From Bacillota bacterium (GTDB taxonomy: Bacteria > Bacillota > Bacilli > Alicyclobacillales > Alicyclobacillaceae): 17,342 nucleotides of DNA. A program made the translations under genes and the position numbers. The DNA is taken from positions 1 through 17,342 of the forward strand of contig JAKAXI010000005.1 of NCBI GenBank assembly GCA_021816665.1, given 5' to 3'. The notes below the pieces were generated by a model that saw only the letters and a program-made list of their open reading frames with translations, was not told the DNA's origin and made no database searches. Below are positions 9,422-17,080 of the stretch, piece by piece (positions within the stretch are counted from its first letter, which is position 1; the number at the start of each line of letters is the position of its first letter).

Positions 9422-9450
9422 TCATCATTAAATAGAGCAAATACCTGTAT
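9396..9450. promoter_or_regulatory. Inverted repeat ATACAGGT/ACCTGTAT around the pdh promoter
   Basis: ATACAGGT (9396-9403) overlaps the pdh -10 box. Its exact inverted copy ACCTGTAT (9443-9450) lies upstream of the -35. Related GATACAGTA (9372-9380) and GTACAGATG (about 9493-9501) words lie nearby. The arrangement suggests paired operator sites for a regulator of pdh, possibly shared with the divergent esterase. The regulator is not identified. Confidence 0.4.
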
Positions 9451-9465
9451 CATGCATGGTTCATA

Positions 9466-9494
9466 TTGATATATAACAGTTAGCGTGTGATAGT
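9466..9494 (+). promoter_or_regulatory. Candidate sigma-A promoter of the esterase gene
   Basis: TTGATA (9466-9471), a 17-bp spacer and GATAGT (9489-9494, 4 of 6 matches to TATAAT) point toward the esterase gene 60 bp downstream. Confidence 0.5.
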
Positions 9495-9554
9495 ACAGAT
9501 GAACTATATGTGCATAGGCACCCCCGGATTGATTTCAAAAGGAGGCGTATCTTG

Positions 9555-10313
9555 ATGCCGGACAACACGAGTTCGTCCAGTTCATTTGACGCTCGTTATA
9601 CCCGCCGTGTTGTGGAAGCACACAGCTTGTACAGTACCCATTTACAGGAGGAACGAACCATCAAAGTCTGTCTCCCGCCAGGCTACGATTCAACTCGGAA
9701 CTACCCTGTTGTTTATTGTCAGGACGGGAACGAATTTTTTACACACGGGCGGATCGCTACAATTTCTAATCAGATGGTTGCAGAAGGGCGACTTGACCCA
9801 CTGTTGATCGTCGGCATAGCTGTCAATCGTGCGCACCGCACAGAGGATTACGCAGTGGGTGGCGCGCGCAGTGAGGCTTATCGCCGATTTGTGGTAGAAG
9901 AGTGCGTCCCTTATGTTGAAAGCCACTACAAGGTGGACGCCGGGCGGCGCATATTGGCGGGGGTGTCGCTTGGCGCAGCAGTATCACTGAACTTAGCCTT
10001 AAGCGACACAGCTTCTTTTCCTTGGCTACTGTTGTTTTCTGGCGCCTTTTACCCAGAGGCACAGAGCGCAGCAAGGTTCTCAACGAGTCTGTCTGACTTG
10101 TCATGCTACATGGTTGTCGGCAGGCAGGAGACTGCGCTCGAAACAGACACTGGAACACACAATTTCTATCAACTCAGCGCGCAGATGCGAGATATTTTGA
10201 CAGCCGGGGGCGCTGAGGTTTCGTATCACGAGGCGGATGGTGAACACCTCTGGGGTTTCTGGCAAGCCCACTTGCCGGACGCTTTGGAGTTTGTCCAAAC
10301 TCACGTAAAATAG
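9555..10313 (+). CDS. Esterase D / alpha-beta hydrolase family protein
   Basis: This 252-residue protein resembles the PF00756 esterase family (B. subtilis YjcH- and Fes-like). It has RTIKVCLPPGYDSTRNYPVVY, the dinucleotide-like QDGNEFF, the nucleophile elbow AGVSLGAA (GxSxG) and a C-terminal HLWGFW with the probable catalytic His. Such enzymes hydrolyse carboxyl esters; the substrate is unknown and no signal peptide is seen. ATG at 9555 is 9 bp after GGAGG (9541-9545); TTG at 9552, with a 6-bp gap, is an equally possible start. It is transcribed away from the pdh operon. Confidence 0.88.
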   Translation: MPDNTSSSSSFDARYTRRVVEAHSLYSTHLQEERTIKVCLPPGYDSTRNYPVVYCQDGNEFFTHGRIATISNQMVAEGRLDPLLIVGIAVNRAHRTEDYAVGGARSEAYRRFVVEECVPYVESHYKVDAGRRILAGVSLGAAVSLNLALSDTASFPWLLLFSGAFYPEAQSAARFSTSLSDLSCYMVVGRQETALETDTGTHNFYQLSAQMRDILTAGGAEVSYHEADGEHLWGFWQAHLPDALEFVQTHVK

Positions 10314-10574
10314 CGTCTTGTCGAAAATTTCTACGGACGTCCAGAGACCCATTTGCATATCGTGTGATACGCATAAATGGCATGTTCTCGCGGTGCGGTA
10401 CTTGCCTGATGGATAGACAGTCGACATTTGGCCAAGGGGCCGCGGAATATAGTCAAATAAGCGTGAAGGTCGCTCACTCTCTGAGGCGGTCGGGGGACAC
10501 GGCCAGGACTCACCCGTTTGCGCCCTCGATCCCACTACGAAGGGCTCTCTGCCCGCAGCAAAGGGGGATGCCGA

Positions 10575-12473
10575 ATGGGCTTTCTGGAACGTCTCAACGC
10601 TTATCGAGCCGAGGAAGAGGAATTGCGCTGGGAAGGGACGTTCGCGGACTATCTCGACGTGGTTTCCGAAAATCCGCGTGTTGCCCAAACGGCGCATGCG
10701 CGTATCTACGATATGATCGCACAGGCGGGAATCGACACAGGTGCTGACGGTCGACGCCATTACCGCTTTTTCGAAAATGAAATATTCGGCCTCGACGCCA
10801 CCCTCGAGCGCTTAGTCGAAGAGTACTTCCACGCAGCAGCGCGTCGACTTGATGTGCGCAAGCGCATTTTACTCCTGATGGGTCCCGTCAGTGGTGGCAA
10901 GTCGACGATTGTCACCTTGCTCAAACGTGGATTGGAACGCTTCAGCCGCACACCCGAAGGGGCCCTCTACGGAATCAAAGGGTGTCCGATGCATGAGGAG
11001 CCCTTGCACCTCATTCCGAATGAACTGCGTTTAGACTTCGAAGCGCAGTACGGAGTGAAGATCGAGGGTAACCTCTGTCCGTCGTGCCGGCAGCGGCTTG
11101 AGGTCGACTATCACGGAGACATGGAAAAGTTCCCGGTCGAGCGGATCCTGTTTTCTGAGGATAATCGCGTCGGGATCGGCACATTCAGCCCGTCCGACCC
11201 GAAGTCGCAGGACATTGCTGACCTGACAGGCAGCATCGACTTTGCCACCATTACAGAGTACGGGTCCGAGTCCGACCCGCGGGCGTACCGTTTCGACGGA
11301 GAATTGAACAAGGCCAACCGGGGACTGATGGAGTTCCAGGAGATGTTGAAGAGTGATGAGAAGTTTCTCTGGCACCTGCTTAGTCTCACGCAAGAAGGCA
11401 ACTTCAAGGCAGGCCGGTTTGCGCTGATCAGCGCAGATGAAATGATCGTCGCGCATACCAACGAGGCCGAATACAAGTCGTTTATTTCGAACAAGAAGAA
11501 TGAAGCGCTGCAATCACGCATGATTGTCATGCCAGTGCCATACAACCTCAGCGTCGACAACGAAGTCAAAATTTATGAAAAATTGGTAAAACAGAGTGAT
11601 ATCCGCGACATTCACATCGCGCCTCACGCGCTGAAGACGGCCGCGATCTTCTCGATTCTGACGCGGTTGCGGGATTCGAAGAAGCAGGGGGTGGACCTGC
11701 AGAAGAAACTGCAGTTGTACAACGGTGAGACAGTGGAGGGTCTGAAGGAGGCGGATCTGAAAGAGCTGCGCGCCGAGTTCCCCGATGAAGGGATGGGAGG
11801 GCTCGACCCGCGTTACGTGATCAACCGAATTTCAACTGCGCTGATTCGCCGTGATACAACGTGCATCAACGCTCTCGACGTGTTGAGGGCGATTAAGGAC
11901 GGGCTTGATCAACACGCCTCGATATCCAAGGAAGACAAGGAGCGCTTGCTCAACTTCGTGTCCGTTGCGCGCAAGGAGTTCGATGAACTTGCCAAGCTTG
12001 AGGTGCAGAAGGCGTTTGTCTATTCGTTCGAGGAGTCGGCCAAGACGCTGCTCGAAAACTACCTCGACAACGTCGAAGCATACTGCAGTTGGCAGAAGAT
12101 CAAGGACCCATTGACGGGCGAAGAAATGGATCCCGACGAGAAACTGATGCGTTCCATTGAAGAGCAGATTGGCATCTCGGAGAACGCAAAGCGTGCCTTC
12201 CGAGAGGAGATTCTGATTCGCATCTCGACGTACGCGAGGCGCGGCAAGCGGTTTGAGTACAACTCTCACGAGCGGTTGCGCGAAGCCATTGAGCGCAAGT
12301 TATTTGCGGACTTGAAAGATGTGGTGAAGATCACGACGTCCAGCAAGACACCGGATGAACAGCAACTGAAGAAACTGAACGAAGTCGTGGCGCGGTTGAT
12401 CGATGAACATGGGTACTGCTCGGTCTGTGCAAATGAACTGCTGCGCTACACGGGTAGCCTGCTGAACCGTTGA
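10575..12473 (+). CDS. prkA: PrkA AAA+ ATPase/serine protein kinase (sporulation)
   Basis: This 632-residue protein almost matches B. subtilis PrkA in length. The AAA+ domain carries a Walker A GPVSGGKST (about 103-111). A metal-binding-like insert has CPMH (137-140) and CPSC (168-171). The C-terminal part is the PrkA kinase-like domain. In B. subtilis PrkA is a mother-cell, sigma-E-controlled protein needed for efficient sporulation; kinase and, more recently, ATP-dependent protease activities have been proposed. The ATG at 10575 follows AAGGGGG and gives the family start MGFLERLNAYRAEEEEL; the frame is open upstream to 10518. yhbH begins 110 bp downstream, the conserved prkA-yhbH order. I could not identify a convincing sporulation promoter in 10314-10574. 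Confidence 0.97.
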   Translation: MGFLERLNAYRAEEEELRWEGTFADYLDVVSENPRVAQTAHARIYDMIAQAGIDTGADGRRHYRFFENEIFGLDATLERLVEEYFHAAARRLDVRKRILLLMGPVSGGKSTIVTLLKRGLERFSRTPEGALYGIKGCPMHEEPLHLIPNELRLDFEAQYGVKIEGNLCPSCRQRLEVDYHGDMEKFPVERILFSEDNRVGIGTFSPSDPKSQDIADLTGSIDFATITEYGSESDPRAYRFDGELNKANRGLMEFQEMLKSDEKFLWHLLSLTQEGNFKAGRFALISADEMIVAHTNEAEYKSFISNKKNEALQSRMIVMPVPYNLSVDNEVKIYEKLVKQSDIRDIHIAPHALKTAAIFSILTRLRDSKKQGVDLQKKLQLYNGETVEGLKEADLKELRAEFPDEGMGGLDPRYVINRISTALIRRDTTCINALDVLRAIKDGLDQHASISKEDKERLLNFVSVARKEFDELAKLEVQKAFVYSFEESAKTLLENYLDNVEAYCSWQKIKDPLTGEEMDPDEKLMRSIEEQIGISENAKRAFREEILIRISTYARRGKRFEYNSHERLREAIERKLFADLKDVVKITTSSKTPDEQQLKKLNEVVARLIDEHGYCSVCANELLRYTGSLLNR

Positions 12474-12583
12474 GAACTGTCAGGCTTGGTCCTGTATCTT
12501 ATTTTCACGGCCTGCCCTCGTGGCCAAACAAGCCTTGGGCGGGCCTCATTTCACCCGTGACCGCTCTGAAGGAGGGAGCAGCG

Positions 12584-13321
12584 ATGGCATCTGTGGAGTT
12601 CACACTGCAGAAAGAAGACTGGTCCCTGCACCGTAAGGGGCACCAAGACCAGGAACGTCACAGGGAAAAAGTGAAAGAAGCGATCAAGGAGAACCTCGCA
12701 GATTTAGTCAGTGAAGAGAGCATCATCATGACGGACGGGCGCCAGATTATTAAAATTCCGATCCGGTCGCTTGAGGAGTACCGGTTCCGCTACAACTTTA
12801 ACAAAAGCCGCCAAGCGGGCTCGGGTGACGGCGATTCACAGGTCGGTGACGTGATTGCAAAAGGGTCTCCCGAACAGGGCAAGCCAGGTGCGGGACAAGG
12901 TGCCGGCGACGGGCCCGGTCAGGACTACCTGGAAGCAGACGTCGCGCTTGAGGACATTGAACAAGTCTTGTTCAGCGAGCTCGAATTGCCTAACCTCGCA
13001 CCGAAGGCACCAGACCGCGTGGTGGCACAAGACATCGAGTTCCGCGACGTTCGGAAAAAGGGTCTCATGGGCAACATTGACAAAAAACGCACGCTCATCG
13101 AGGCCATTCGCCGCAACCAGAAGGAGGCCAGCGTACAGATACGCATTCTACCCGACGACCTGCGTTTCAAGACGTGGGATGAAATCGAGAAGCCCGATTC
13201 GAACGCTGTGGTTCTGGCACTCATGGATACGAGTGGTTCTGTGGACGCCACTGGATTTAATAAAGAGTGCGCTATCCCTGTGTCGGAAAGCGCTCCGCTA
13301 TTGCCAGTCCTTGTCCACTAA
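12584..13321 (+). CDS. yhbH: YhbH (DUF444) 5' part, interrupted by an intervening element
   Basis: Residues 1-219 (to 13239) are the N-terminal part of YhbH/UPF0229, starting MASVEFTLQKEDWSLHRKG. A Gly-rich linker lies at about 79-112, and the segment ends at DTSGS (215-219), the metal-binding (MIDAS) motif of its von Willebrand-A-like domain. The reading frame then enters the element and ends after about 26 foreign codons at 13321, so the unrearranged gene yields only a 245-residue truncated protein. The missing 3' part resumes at 17054 in the right frame. ATG at 12584 follows AAGGAGGGA. In B. subtilis yhbH is made in the mother cell under sigma-E and is required for normal sporulation. Type 'CDS' is used because the gene is judged functional after excision. 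Confidence 0.95.
   Translation: MASVEFTLQKEDWSLHRKGHQDQERHREKVKEAIKENLADLVSEESIIMTDGRQIIKIPIRSLEEYRFRYNFNKSRQAGSGDGDSQVGDVIAKGSPEQGKPGAGQGAGDGPGQDYLEADVALEDIEQVLFSELELPNLAPKAPDRVVAQDIEFRDVRKKGLMGNIDKKRTLIEAIRRNQKEASVQIRILPDDLRFKTWDEIEKPDSNAVVLALMDTSGSVDATGFNKECAIPVSESAPLLPVLVH
13219..13265 (+). other. Left attachment site (attL) of the yhbH intervening element
   Basis: The inferred crossover dinucleotide TC (13238-13239) lies inside the Ser219 codon. To its right is the element half-site: TGTGGACGCC, nine further bases, then AATAAAG (13259-13265) 19 bp from the core. The left side is yhbH sequence. The boundary was deduced from the reading frame of rejoined yhbH and from the symmetry of the element half-sites. 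Confidence 0.8.
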
Positions 13322-13480
13322 ATGAATGTGTGCCAACTGATCGCGAAATCCCTTGCGGAAGTTCTCTAGGTATTCGTTGCGCAGCGATTGTTGCTCTTCC
13401 AACTCTGCTGGTGTGAGCGGGGTTACTTTCGATTTTCGCGCCAATTCATTCAGTCGATTCAGCTTTTCCTTCTCGAGCAT
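13298..13480 (-). CDS. DUF896 family small protein (YnzC-like)
   Basis: This 60-residue protein resembles the DUF896/YnzC family: MLEKEKLNRLNELARKSK, then LTPAELEEQQSLRNEYLENF and RDQLAHIHLVD, two helices forming a hairpin. Family members in Bacillus are small cytoplasmic proteins of uncertain role, one of them in an SOS-linked operon. The ATG at 13480 is preferred because GCGAGGG lies 6 bp upstream; an ATG at 13498 would add six residues. It is slightly shorter than YnzC at the C-terminus. It is the leftmost gene of the element and reads toward attL. The host chromosome may have its own copy outside the window. Confidence 0.8.
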   Translation of the reverse strand: MLEKEKLNRLNELARKSKVTPLTPAELEEQQSLRNEYLENFRKGFRDQLAHIHLVDKDWQ

Positions 13481-13674
13481 GCCAATCCCTCGCTTCATGA
13501 TTCCACTCTGACATGGTGTTGGTATTTAGGTAGTGTGCCACAGATCCCGGCTGTCACTACGCTTCTTGTCGTTGCAGGAGAACGTCCAACAGAACTATGC
13601 CGGATGGTACCATAGTAGTGGAGTCGGAATACATGAGCAATCCGGCAAAGAAAACACCAGCTGGAGGTTAGGCG

Positions 13675-14658
13675 GTGCGGCACGTGGAGTCAAACATGGA
13701 CATTGAGGATCAAAATCCCCAACCGCTGTCCACGACGATCGAGTCTGCTCTTTCAACTAAAAAACTCGACCACTTTAAAGGTCTGTCGATGGTGCTGTTA
13801 GGTGCTGTCCTGTGGGGTGTTTCCGGGACTGCGGCACAAGTGTTATTCCAGCGCTACGGGTTTAACCCGGGCTGGTTGGTCACGGTACGGATGAGCGTGG
13901 CTGGACTCGTCCTGTTGGCTGGCGTGTCGATCAAAACAGGTCTGACTTCGACAGTTTCGGTGTGGAAGCACAAGCCAGACGCTCTGAAACTAGTCTTGTT
14001 TGGCATTGTTGGTTTGCTTGGGGTGCAATACTCGTATTTTGCAGCAATCCGCTACGGGAATGCTGCGACGGCAACGATGCTTCAGTACATGGGGCCGATA
14101 TTCATCACTGTGTATACTGCGTTGCACCAACGGCGGATGCCTAACGGCGTACAGACGGCGGCAGTTGCCATGGCATGTGTTGGCGCGTTTTTGCTCGTTA
14201 CTGACGGGAATGTTCACCGTTTTTCTGTTCACCCACAAGCAGTGTTTTGGGGGCTGGTGTCAGCTTTAGCGCTCGCATTTTACTCCCTCTATCCGCAACA
14301 CCTACTCCATAAATACGGCTCTGCCAACATTGTAGGTTGGGCAATGTTGATCGGTGGGATCGGTATGTCGTTCATCACTCCACCGTGGCATTTCACAGGT
14401 CATAGCTCGTTTGGAGCCTGGTGGCTCGTTAGCTTTGTCGTGTTATTCGGAACGCTCATTGCGTTCTATGTGTATATTGCGAGTCTCAAATTCATCTCCG
14501 CATCGGAAGCAAGTCTGTTGGCATGCGCTGAACCATTGTCCGCATCAATCCTGGCAGTTGCAGTTTTGCACGTACACATGGGATTAGCTTCAATGCTAGG
14601 CGGACTGTGCGTGCTGGTGACGGTGACACTGCTCGCCAGCAAACGGTCAGCGACGTGA
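13675..14658 (+). CDS. EamA-family (DMT superfamily) membrane transporter
   Basis: This 327-residue protein has about ten predicted membrane helices in two EamA repeats. The first has LSMVLLGAVLWGVSGTAAQ and RYGNAATATMLQYMGPIFI. The second has VFWGLVSALALAFYSLYPQ and FISASEASLLACAEPLSAS. EamA proteins are usually metabolite or amino-acid exporters; the substrate is not predictable. An N-terminal tail of about 35 polar residues precedes the first helix. GTG at 13675 is 7 bp after GGAGG (13663-13667). The gene is cargo of the intervening element, divergent from the DUF896 gene, and appears intact. Confidence 0.88.
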   Translation: MRHVESNMDIEDQNPQPLSTTIESALSTKKLDHFKGLSMVLLGAVLWGVSGTAAQVLFQRYGFNPGWLVTVRMSVAGLVLLAGVSIKTGLTSTVSVWKHKPDALKLVLFGIVGLLGVQYSYFAAIRYGNAATATMLQYMGPIFITVYTALHQRRMPNGVQTAAVAMACVGAFLLVTDGNVHRFSVHPQAVFWGLVSALALAFYSLYPQHLLHKYGSANIVGWAMLIGGIGMSFITPPWHFTGHSSFGAWWLVSFVVLFGTLIAFYVYIASLKFISASEASLLACAEPLSASILAVAVLHVHMGLASMLGGLCVLVTVTLLASKRSAT

Positions 14659-14706
14659 CTGAACGGTTCAACATGAGAGGTATTCGGTCAATCAAGACGT
14701 CAACCT

Positions 14707-14921
14707 TTAGACCTTGCGAGCAGAGCCCTGGCGCCATAAGCTTACTCCGCCGTACACCAAGCCTCCAAGTACCGCCCACGGCAGAAGCCAACTGACCACT
14801 TTGAGCAGCCCTAAGCCGGCGCGGTGCATAAATGAAGCGACTGCGCAAGCGGAGCCCAAACTGGCTTGCTGCCCTGGTGAATTGTTTCACCAGCGTCTGC
14901 CACCGATGTGCTGTTAGGCAT
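14707..14921 (-). pseudogene. Probable decayed gene fragment, C-terminal membrane helix
   Basis: On the minus strand one frame from ATG at 14921 reads MPNSTSVADAGETIHQGSKP and ends at 14811. Another frame (about 14878-14707) reads on as SFMHRAGLGLLKVVSWLLPW, then AVLGGLVYGGVSLWRQ and a stop. That is a convincing transmembrane helix followed by a basic tail. The two pieces look like one protein split by a frameshift. The tail is reminiscent of DUF4349-type C-terminal anchors, but I am not sure of the family. Upstream minus-strand frames also contain broken hydrophobic segments. Confidence 0.35.
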
Positions 14922-15151
14922 CTGCCTGAGAAAACCACCGTGCTTGCCTGGTGCCGTCACAGCGAGCGCCGCGATCAATAACAATACAATTCCGCCCCCG
15001 ACTGCTCACCAAACTTTTCGCCGAGCAAATCTCAAGTGGACTAGCAACCTTTGTCGCCGAGACGACGAACTCACACGCATCACGAGAGTCGCCCTTCACC
15101 ACTGGCTGCTCGTTTCTCATACAGACGTTGGCCGGCTGACTAGGTTGCACC

Positions 15152-15169
15152 CCGGTTCACCGGTTTTTT
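15152..15169 (+). terminator. Short hairpin with T-run upstream of the recombinase operon
   Basis: CCGG-TTCA-CCGG is followed directly by six T. The stem is only four G-C pairs, so termination would be weak. It could shield the recombinase genes from read-through out of the transporter gene. Confidence 0.3.
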
Positions 15170-15259
15170 GATCCCGGTGTCGAGGTCGACGGGTCAGTGG
15201 GTCAGCGGTTGCCCGACAGCTAGCCGTGAGGTGGAGCACATCGGACAATCCACTTCGCG

Positions 15260-15267
15260 CATACGGT
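15260..15267 (+). promoter_or_regulatory. Possible sporulation (sigma-E-like) -10 element
   Basis: CATACGGT resembles the sigma-E -10 consensus CATACANT. It is positioned just before the ribosome binding site of the 71-codon ORF. No good -35 element is visible at the expected spacing, so the call rests on half a promoter and on the expectation of mother-cell expression. Confidence 0.25.
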
Positions 15268-15289
15268 GGAGCGAAGGGGGGAGCGGACT

Positions 15290-15505
15290 GTGGAAGTGAA
15301 CGTGAAACCCTCGTTTGCCACGGGCGCACCGCCAATTACCGACTGGCTGAGAGAAGAAATGCGACGGTTTATCTCCGGGAAAGTTGGCTGTGATGTTCAA
15401 GTCCACATCACGATGCCTGCTGAGAGTGTGGAAACAGCCACAACGGGGAGTAGCGAGACGTTGGCAGCGGACGAGCACAGCCGATGTAGAGGCGAAGGCA
15501 TGTGA
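15290..15505 (+). CDS. Small protein coupled to the recombinase; candidate excision cofactor
   Basis: This 71-residue protein is not recognised. It starts at GTG 15290, chosen because AAGGGGGGA lies 7 bp upstream; a GTG at 15266 would add eight residues and lacks a site. It reads MEVNVKPSFATGAPPITDWL, continues with a charged helix (REEMRRFISGK) and a short strand (CDVQVHITMP), and ends in a polar tail. Its TGA (15503-15505) overlaps the recombinase start region, so the two are translationally coupled. Small proteins beside serine recombinases can be recombination directionality factors, as SprB is for SPbeta SprA. That role is inferred from position and size only. Confidence 0.6.
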   Translation: MEVNVKPSFATGAPPITDWLREEMRRFISGKVGCDVQVHITMPAESVETATTGSSETLAADEHSRCRGEGM

Positions 15506-17016
15506 TGAGGGTCTGTGCAGTATACGCGCGCGTGAGCACAGACAGGCAGGGGGAGAGTCTCGAAAATCAGGTGGACTATGCCAAGGAGTACATCAGGCGA
15601 CTAGGCGACGAGTTTGAAGTCGACGCGACTTGCGTCTACACAGACTTTGACCAAAGCGGTTACTACACCCGCTTCATCCAGCGCCCAGCCATTAAGCGCG
15701 CGCTTGAGGACGCGAAACAGGGCAGATTTCACGTGATCGTATTCAAGGAGATCAGTCGAATCAGCCGTGACCAAGCGGAGCACATCGAGATCGTCAGTCG
15801 ATTTCAGATGCACGGTGTGCGTGTGATCGCGATCAACGACAATGTCGACAGTGACCGCCCAGAGACCCTGGATTTGCTTGGCATTCACTCCGTCATGTCA
15901 GAGATGGAGAGTAAACGCATCAGTTCACGCGTCTCGTCTGGGAAAAAGTCTCTGGCTCGCCGCGGCGTGTGGCTCGGGGAAGCGCCAATCGGCTACCGTC
16001 TCTCCGAAAAGACTCGTCGACTCGAACTTGACCCTCAGTTTGCTGCTACGATTGTTGCAATTTTCCGGATGTATGTCAGCGAGAATAAAGGCACGCTGCG
16101 AATTGCAGACCAACTCAACAGAACCCACCAGTACAGCAAAAACGGTAAACTGTGGTCCCGCTTTACGGTGAATCGAGTGCTGCGAAACCCGGTTTATGTC
16201 GGTGACACCGTGTATGGTCGGACGCGCAACACGCTTAAACGGATCTTTGACGAACGCGGCTACCGGAAGCAAAGGGCCCGGCAATCTTTGCCGGAAGACG
16301 AGTGGGTGACAGTTCGGGACACGCATCCGCCGCTCGTTGACCGGGTGGTGTTCGACAAGGCGCAGGCGTTATTGCGATCCCGAAGTAAACCTGGCGCGAA
16401 GCACACCAAGCATCCGCTGACAGGCCTCCTTCACTGCGAACGCTGCGGTGAAGCGATGATCTGCCAGGCACAACGTCAGGTCAAGCGGGAGTATCGGTAT
16501 TACGTCTGCTCCAAGGCGTTTCGCTTTGGTCGGTCGATGTGTAGTCAGCCGAATATCAGGGCGGATGAACTAGAACAGGCCATTTGGACCTGCTTGATTA
16601 GCCTTCTCAGTCCACTGCAGCAGGCGCAAGTGACCGTCGAACCGGTGTTGCAGACGACGGCCGTCGAGCAGGAAATCGCGCGACTGAGAAACGAGATCGA
16701 CAAGACGGAACTCGCCCTAGAAAGGTTGTTGCTCGACGATTCGATACCAGTCCATACGGCAAGTCGTCTCAAGGAGCGATACATCTCGACGATCAACCAA
16801 ATCAATTGTGAAGTCGACGAGTTAGAAGTACGCCGTCTGCGCGAACGGGGTAATGAGCGCGTGAACTACCAGGTCCAGGACTACCTGCAATGGCTAGGCA
16901 GTCTCGGGCACTCAAACCCGGACGAACTGCGGCGGGTGCTGCAGAGTGTGCTTCGGCGCGTGACAGTGAACGGCAAACAAATTACCTCGCTGGAACTCAA
17001 CTACCGACTGCCTTAG
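15502..17016 (+). CDS. Large serine recombinase (site-specific)
   Basis: This 504-residue protein is of the SpoIVCA/CcrA/phage-integrase class. The N-terminal resolvase domain has the catalytic Ser12 in YARVSTDRQ, then [11 protein letters not shown] and the long E-helix region [19 protein letters not shown] recombinase domain follows (about 165-285: [14 protein letters not shown] and [20 protein letters not shown]). A zinc ribbon comes next (CERCGEAM, with later Cys in YYVCSK and MCSQ), then a coiled coil (about 390-450) that probably controls synapsis direction. It cuts and exchanges two DNA duplexes through a 2-bp overlap. GTG at 15502 or ATG at 15505 is the start. The stop lies 35 bp before the crossover site of attR. 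Confidence 0.95.
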   Translation: MMRVCAVYARVSTDRQGESLENQVDYAKEYIRRLGDEFEVDATCVYTDFDQSGYYTRFIQRPAIKRALEDAKQGRFHVIVFKEISRISRDQAEHIEIVSRFQMHGVRVIAINDNVDSDRPETLDLLGIHSVMSEMESKRISSRVSSGKKSLARRGVWLGEAPIGYRLSEKTRRLELDPQFAATIVAIFRMYVSENKGTLRIADQLNRTHQYSKNGKLWSRFTVNRVLRNPVYVGDTVYGRTRNTLKRIFDERGYRKQRARQSLPEDEWVTVRDTHPPLVDRVVFDKAQALLRSRSKPGAKHTKHPLTGLLHCERCGEAMICQAQRQVKREYRYYVCSKAFRFGRSMCSQPNIRADELEQAIWTCLISLLSPLQQAQVTVEPVLQTTAVEQEIARLRNEIDKTELALERLLLDDSIPVHTASRLKERYISTINQINCEVDELEVRRLRERGNERVNYQVQDYLQWLGSLGHSNPDELRRVLQSVLRRVTVNGKQITSLELNYRLP

Positions 17017-17025
17017 ACATCATTC

Positions 17026-17080
17026 CTTTATTCAATTCTGATGCGCCCATATCGATGGGGATGTTTGAAAAGTATTGCGC
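17026..17080 (+). other. Right attachment site (attR) of the yhbH intervening element
   Basis: CTTTATT (17026-17032) is the inverted copy of AATAAAG in attL and lies 19 bp before the TC crossover dinucleotide (17052-17053). To the right, yhbH resumes as GATGGGGATGTTTGAAAAG. The element-side half-site matches that of attL at 19 of 26 positions when read outward from the TC. Confidence 0.8.

Larger units (their letters stand above)
14659..15289. other. Gene-poor stretch within the element
   Basis: Between the EamA gene and the recombinase operon no intact gene is supported on either strand. The minus strand of about 14707-14921 carries coding-like fragments in different frames (listed separately), so this looks like decayed DNA. 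A short hairpin followed by six T lies at 15152-15169. Confidence 0.5.
13240..17053 (+). mobile_element. 3.8-kb skin-like intervening element inside yhbH
   Basis: The element of 3,814 bp splits yhbH. It carries a DUF896 gene (minus), an EamA transporter gene (plus), a decayed stretch, a 71-codon ORF and a large serine recombinase gene (plus) at its right end. No phage structural or replication genes are present. Precise removal between the TC dinucleotides at 13238-13239 and 17052-17053 restores a YhbH frame reading DTSGSMG followed by [14 protein letters not shown]. This is the arrangement of developmentally excised elements such as the sigK skin. Excision during sporulation is inferred, not shown. 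The alternative is a recent insertion that inactivated yhbH. Confidence 0.9.

Noticed and set aside
10351..10379. GCATAT and CATAAATG as a possible sigma-E promoter for prkA
   Set aside because: The spacing between the two boxes is about 10 bp, too short for a sigma-E promoter, and both matches are partial.
10101..10760. 219-codon minus-strand open frame spanning the esterase end and prkA start
   Set aside because: It crosses two genes on the opposite strand, has no ribosome binding site and no recognisable domain.
13242..13244. Shared TGG as the recombination core
   Set aside because: TGG also occurs at 17056-17058 and keeps the frame. However, the AATAAAG arms would then be 14 and 23 bp from the core, whereas centring on TC gives 19 and 19 bp and restores Met rather than Val after DTSGS.
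13540..13680. LexA (SOS) box upstream of the DUF896 gene
   Set aside because: GAACGTCC at about 13580 lacks the second half of the Firmicute GAAC-N4-GTTC motif.
14492..14938. 148-codon minus-strand open frame after the EamA gene
   Set aside because: Its composition is arginine-rich and low in hydrophobic residues. Its 3' half is antisense to the transporter, and a better membrane-like frame lies in another register, so it is a shadow or part of the decayed region.
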